Shown: positions 59,530-64,000 of the stretch, piece by piece
Layout: each line of letters starts with the position of its first letter
Position numbering within the stretch: the first letter of the stretch is position 1
Source of the DNA: Phycomyces blakesleeanus NRRL 1555(-)
Taxonomy: Eukaryota; Mucoromycota; Mucoromycetes; Mucorales; Phycomycetaceae
Length of the DNA stretch: 64,000 bases
NCBI RefSeq assembly: GCF_001638985.1
Contig: NW_017265170.1
Location: 248,001-312,000, forward strand
Reading direction: 5' to 3'
The notes under the pieces: model-generated
Databases searched by the model: none
What the model was told of the DNA's origin: nothing
Seen by the model: only the letters and a program-made list of their open reading frames with translations
Made by a program: the position numbers and the translations under genes

Positions 59530-61352
59530 TGATATATATTCAGGGTTATATTTGATCTGTTGTACTTTGAAACACAAAGTTTATATTCACGTGGTATTTG
59601 TGTCTTTTCTGATGAAATGGTCTTTTGCTAGCAATTTATATATATTTGTCCGCTACTTTTAGATATTAAGACCTTTGCCTACACACACTAATGATGATAA
59701 TAATAATATTATAAAGCCACAAAGACTTTTCGGCCAAATGAATGAGAGAGAGAAATCTATAAAGCCATATAAATATCGTTTGTGGGTAAATGACTTATTC
59801 TTGTATATTTAATACAAAATATCTTGTCAAGTACAGGTGTTTCAATTACCTAGTTTGAAGAACTTTCGTCTTAACAGGTCGAACATTATCTAGCCAACAG
59901 CGATTAAATGAAATTATACAAGACCAAAGAATAATCATAGTCCTATTTTATCACGCTAAGGAAGCTAGAATCTACAAATATTATTAAAATTATGAATCAT
60001 GAAACCTGAATCTTACAAACTTAAACTCGATTCAAGTAATGTGGTGCATCGTACACTAGGTATTATATCAAATAAATAAGCTTTGTATAATGAATCCTCA
60101 TTTTGGAGAAAAAGCCTTTCTACTTTGAATAAATGCTCATCTTGAATTTGTACAAGGTAAAAATGAATGGCTACTAATAATATTATATCTAAATAGATTC
60201 CTTTTAAAAGAGATGTCTGTGTAGGGTTAATGATATTTGAAAAGCAAATAAATTATACATCTAGTTAGATATTGGCTTTATTAACAAATCAGTCTCAGCT
60301 CTAACTCAAAGCTGTTGTACCTACAGGAGAATATTATCATTTGATTGATAAATAGAAGCACCATGCGTACCGTATGTAGCGGCAGTCTACTGTTAGCCCA
60401 ATTTATCAAATAGGAATACCACTTTTTTTTATTTATTTATTGTTCATTGCTGGAAGAAGACATTAAAATTCTCACAATACATTCCTACATATAATAATAA
60501 TTTACAATAGGATAAAGTTGACTTTAAAGAGGTAAAACCTCCTCCCTCCCAAGAAAAGCCAAAATAATAATCGACACTTATATTGCAAGAATTGCTGTAA
60601 TTTTCAAAAGAAAGGTTCACTTTCGCCTCCAAACAAACTCGCCATTTAAAGAGTATCGTATATTTTGAATACTTTTATAACAAACAAAAATTGGACTTTA
60701 AAAGCATACTAAAAACGAATATGAACGAAATGCTTGTATTTTCAATATCCATTCAAGAGGAATTGATATTAGAATACCAGTATTTGACTTTGAGTAATTT
60801 TACGGAGGTCGAGAATTCAAGTTTTTCATTGTTTTGTTTTGTTTTTATTTATTTTTAGAGATAATGATAGTAGTAGATAAAGACTGCGGAATAATATTAA
60901 ATAGCTTATTTCTCTATATCAACACACACATATGTATATGTATTATATTGGAGATATCGATAGTAATTTTAAATATCAAAGAAGATACCAGTTTCTAATA
61001 TTTTCTGTCTATATATCTATTTATACTTTTATTACTTGCTTGTACGTGGTATTCTTTATAGAATAAACTGAAAGAAGTCAAAATATATGCTATGAACAAA
61101 GAAGTATAAAGAAAAAAAAATATGTGTTTTCCAATTATCCAATTTATCCCCTCTCCTTCCCCTTTTTTTATAATTTTAAGATTTTCATATATATAGTTTT
61201 TTTTTCATATAATAATAGGTGTGTAAAATATACAGATATAGAACCGACGGGCTTTTATTATTGTTGTGGTCGTTTCGCACTCGCTCTTTTTGACATTTTT
61301 TTTTCTTTCTCAATCTCTCTCTCTTGATTTAAGCCATTTCTCTATATCTCAT
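59530..61352. other. AT-rich intergenic DNA
   Basis: 1.8 kb with no recognisable gene, RNA or transposon. It is the most AT-rich long stretch here; short frames such as 60444-60632 look random. The right end is the promoter side of the polyQ gene. Confidence 0.55.
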
Positions 61353-61514
61353 ATGAATTACCTGGTCATGGACAGATGTACTGAAACAGCAGCCCACGAT
61401 TTGGCAGAAGTACGAAAGTTGATTGAAGGAATGAATGCACTTGTCAACAGTCAAGCACTCCAACAACAACACCAGCAACAACAGGCTCAGCAGCAACAAC
61501 AACAACAACAACAA

Positions 61515-61546
<32 letters not shown>

Positions 61547-62389
61547 ACAACAACAACAACAACAGCAGCAGCAACAAGCTCAACAACAGCAACAGCAGCA
61601 AGCTCAACAGCAGCAAGAGCAATCTATTCAATCTACCTCTAATCAACAACAACAGGATCAAGAACAACAAGATCCCGGATTCTCTTCCCTTTCACTCGAT
61701 ACAAATCCTATAACAAATGACTTGATGTCAGCCTCTCCTGCTCTCGATGCATTATACAAGTGAGAGCTTTATACATCTCTAATCTAGATTCGCTCATTTC
61801 CCTTTTATTAAACAATTAGTATACCCACGATGGCTATTCCCACGGCAGGCATTATTGTGGAAGTCAACCATTTGCTGTTCAATCGCACGTCTTATTTTCA
61901 GCTAGCACGTAAGAAGAAGGAACATCATCACTTGGGATGGAATGTAATGTGAATTGCGGATTGGGTTTGGTTAGCCGATGCCACGATTGAACCTCTGATC
62001 GCCTGGTTGCGTCTCTCGTTCACCGATCACTCTATATCCGGAATGGTCTTACAATACAAAGGTTTCGATGGACTATGGAAATGCCTTTTGAACCGTAAGT
62101 CTAAAGAAAAGAAGAAGAAAAACATCAATTTTTATATGTATTCATAATAATAATCATAATACATTGCTTATCAGGTGATGACTCGTTGAAACGTATTTTG
62201 AAGCAAAGCCTAAAGGCGAACAGCATGCTTCAGATGAGAGTCCCTCGTGAACAAGACCTCTTGAGCGTAGGTTTTGAATTCTTTTAACCTTTAAGCAACT
62301 AATGTATGTGTGTATCTCATGGACTGTATTGATTGTAGTCGGGCTATACCGATAGACGCCTCTTGGCCCTTACAAAACCTAGCGTCTAA
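61353..62389 (+). CDS. Glutamine-rich (polyQ) protein, unknown function
   Basis: Exons 61353-61759, 61820-61908, 61975-62094, 62175-62266 and 62339-62389 give 252 residues (247 if the second Met at 61368 is used). After a short helix (CTETAAHDLAEVRKLIEGMN) comes a glutamine tract of about 50 residues broken by Ala, encoded by mixed CAA/CAG. The downstream exons encode a compact, non-repetitive region, PTAGIIVEVNHLLFNRTSYF, DATIEPLIAWLRLSFTD, SGMVLQYKGFDGLWKCLL, ending LLALTKPSV. All joins have GT-AG consensus and keep frame, so the C-terminal part is real coding. I do not recognise the fold; a transcription-related role would be a guess from the polyQ only. Confidence 0.65.
61459..61625 (+). 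repeat. CAA/CAG repeat coding for polyglutamine
   Basis: A long imperfect CAA/CAG tract in exon 1 of the polyQ gene, interrupted by GCT (Ala) codons; likely length-variable. Confidence 0.95.
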
Positions 62390-62865
62390 AAAAAAGAAAG
62401 AAAGAAAAAGAAAAGAAGAAAAACTTCGATTAAGACGACTAGACGACGACTATAGTAAAAAAAAGATAAACCGAACTTCATTCTTCCTCACCTTTCATCA
62501 CTTACAAGATAATCTCCCCCCTCCCCTACCTTTTTTAAAGCCTTTTCTTCTTCCTTTTTCTTCTTCCTTTCCTATATTTTCTCTTTCTTCTTCTCCTTCT
62601 TTCTTTTCTTTATATATATATACACGTATATAAACTCATTCATATATATTTAGCATCATTCAACTGATCCAATTAATTACTTTTATTATTCTTTATATTT
62701 TGCAACTAATTTTTTGGTGTGCATTGAAGCCAACAATGACCTTTTTTTTAAAAGTCAGTGTTTATATAGATATATCGAAAAGCACGTCCTGTAATGATAT
62801 TGGGCTTACATTTGCGTTGTAGCTATCTCTCCCTCTCTCTTACCAAAAAAAACATTTAAATAAAT

Positions 62866-62907
<42 letters not shown>

Positions 62908-62952
62908 ATATCTCTTTCTTCTCCAATTTTCTATATTTGTTAAAGGAGTATC
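62390..62952. promoter_or_regulatory. Upstream region of gos1 with (CT)n tract
   Basis: Pyrimidine-rich DNA including a pure CT run of about 36 bp at 62871-62906, roughly 45 bp before the ATG. No gene seen. Confidence 0.55.
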
Positions 62953-64000
62953 ATGAACAGACCTAAGCCTTACTCATCATCACCTGCTGTCGATCCTTTA
63001 CTGTCAAATGACAATACAACAGAACAAGTTTCAACCCAACCCATGAGCTGGGACCAACTTCGGAAAGAAGCACGACAACTAGAGAATGAAATTGAGCTAA
63101 AGTTAGCATCTCTAGCCAAAGCAGGTGCTAATGTCAGTGCACAAGGGTCCTATCCAGTAGACAACAGCAAGATGAGCCAAGAACTGGAAATCGAAGCCTT
63201 GCTGACCAAAGTAAAGAAAAAGAAAATCTGACGATGAGATGAATTGATTGATAAACTTACAATTGTCGTAGCTTCAAAGCGTAATCTCGGCCATGACTGA
63301 ATTTATTGAGAGACCAAGTGCAACACCCACAACACCATCGATGATCCACTTGCTCGATCGTCACAGAGATATTTTGTATGACACAACCAAAGAGTTTCGA
63401 AAAGTCAAAGTGTGATTCACCTTAATATAGAATAATAAATATATAGATATATAGATATATATAATCTTACCTTTTTTCTTATATAAAAAAAACTGGGTTG
63501 TTCTCTAGTCACAACTCAAGGCAGCAAGAGACAAGGCTGATCTCATGAACCAAGTTCGAGATGAAATACGGTAACGTGTACAAACAGGCCTGTTTAATTA
63601 CATGTGTATTGGGGCTAATGTATCGGTAATTCAGATCTGCCAATGCTGGCAACACCGACAATGCTGATTATTATCTCACTGAACGTAATCGAGTCGAAAG
63701 CTCGCACAGGATGACGGATACTATTATCGAGTAAGCTTAAAGTAATTCTCTCTTCTTTCTCTTCCTATTAAATGTGTGTGTATAAATGTATCTAGACAAG
63801 CATATGCAACACGTCAAGACATATCACGCCAGGGACGTACTATACACCAAGTTAATACTCGTGTGGGCGGTATCATAGGTAAGGATAAGTTGTAGAGAGC
63901 TGAATGGGCTGGATTGGATTAGATAACTAAACATTGGATCACAAGGACGACTTCCTGGAATCAACAATATCATCAGTCGTATCAACACTAGACGAAAGAG
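62953..64000 (+). CDS. gos1: Golgi SNARE Gos1/GOS28 (GOSR1), 3' end outside window
   Basis: v-SNARE (Qb) for ER-Golgi and intra-Golgi vesicle fusion. The N-terminus shows SWDQLRKEARQLENEIELKL, the Habc-like start typical of GOSR1, then SAMTEFIERPS, HLLDRHRDILYDTTKEF, KAARDKADLMNQVRDEI and NADYYLTERNRVESSHRM. The SNARE helix follows (QAYATRQDISRQGRTIHQ, RLPGINNIISRINTRR). Introns are short, with exons at 62953 to about 63210, then about 63272-63410, 63510-63570 and onward. The transmembrane anchor lies beyond position 64000. Confidence 0.92.

Noticed and set aside
61329..61670. Poly-leucine ORF on the minus strand
   Set aside because: Reverse complement of the CAA/CAG polyglutamine tract.

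Overview
This window reads as nuclear DNA of a filamentous fungus, most likely Mucoromycota. Genes are intron-dense, with short introns (about 50-140 nt) that have GT-AG and occasionally GC-AG borders. Intergenic DNA is very AT-rich with many microsatellites, and the proteins are fungal in character: Pkc1 with HR1-C2-C1-kinase order, Blm10/PA200, Pex6, Gos1, Prp18. The species call is inference; no rRNA or other marker is present. A 100-N assembly gap lies at 6589-6688.

Layout. 1-14.6 kb: the Blm10/PA200 proteasome activator (minus, runs off the left edge), dipeptidyl peptidase III (minus), protein kinase C (minus) and, divergently, mitochondrial ribosomal protein uL23m (plus). 14.6-24 kb: a gene-poor AT-rich stretch with one family GT8 glycosyltransferase, a dead MULE transposase, dead DDE (Tc1/mariner-like) transposase fragments and a small inverted-repeat element. 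24-45 kb: a WDR62/MAPKBP1-type WD40 scaffold (plus), EMC7 (plus; seven short exons), a gamma-butyrobetaine dioxygenase-type enzyme (plus), a METTL6/Trm141-type tRNA m3C methyltransferase (minus), a second inverted-repeat element, Prp18 (plus), a Sel1-repeat protein of Nif1/Dsf2 type (minus), a fused chorismate mutase-prephenate dehydratase (minus) and an unknown single-pass membrane protein with a C-terminal PPxY (plus). 45-64 kb: medium-chain-type acyl-CoA dehydrogenase (plus), a class I methyltransferase (minus), a 972-residue tandem-repeat protein of unknown function (minus), a small unknown protein (minus), Pex6 (minus), a 960-bp long-TIR element, a polyQ protein (plus) and the Golgi SNARE Gos1/GOS28 (plus, runs off the right edge).

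The genes are mostly housekeeping and do not form an obvious cluster. Carnitine synthesis, mitochondrial acyl-CoA oxidation and peroxisome biogenesis are all represented, but they lie kilobases apart and I see no evidence of shared control. Points that stand out are a five-residue HExxH zinc motif in DPP III, where the family norm is HExxGH; a bacterial-style P-protein fusion in a fungus; the repeat protein, with eight nearly identical 192/195-bp units; and the long-TIR element. Exon borders were worked out by hand from splice consensus and homology. For the genes where exon lists are given the exon sums are multiples of three.
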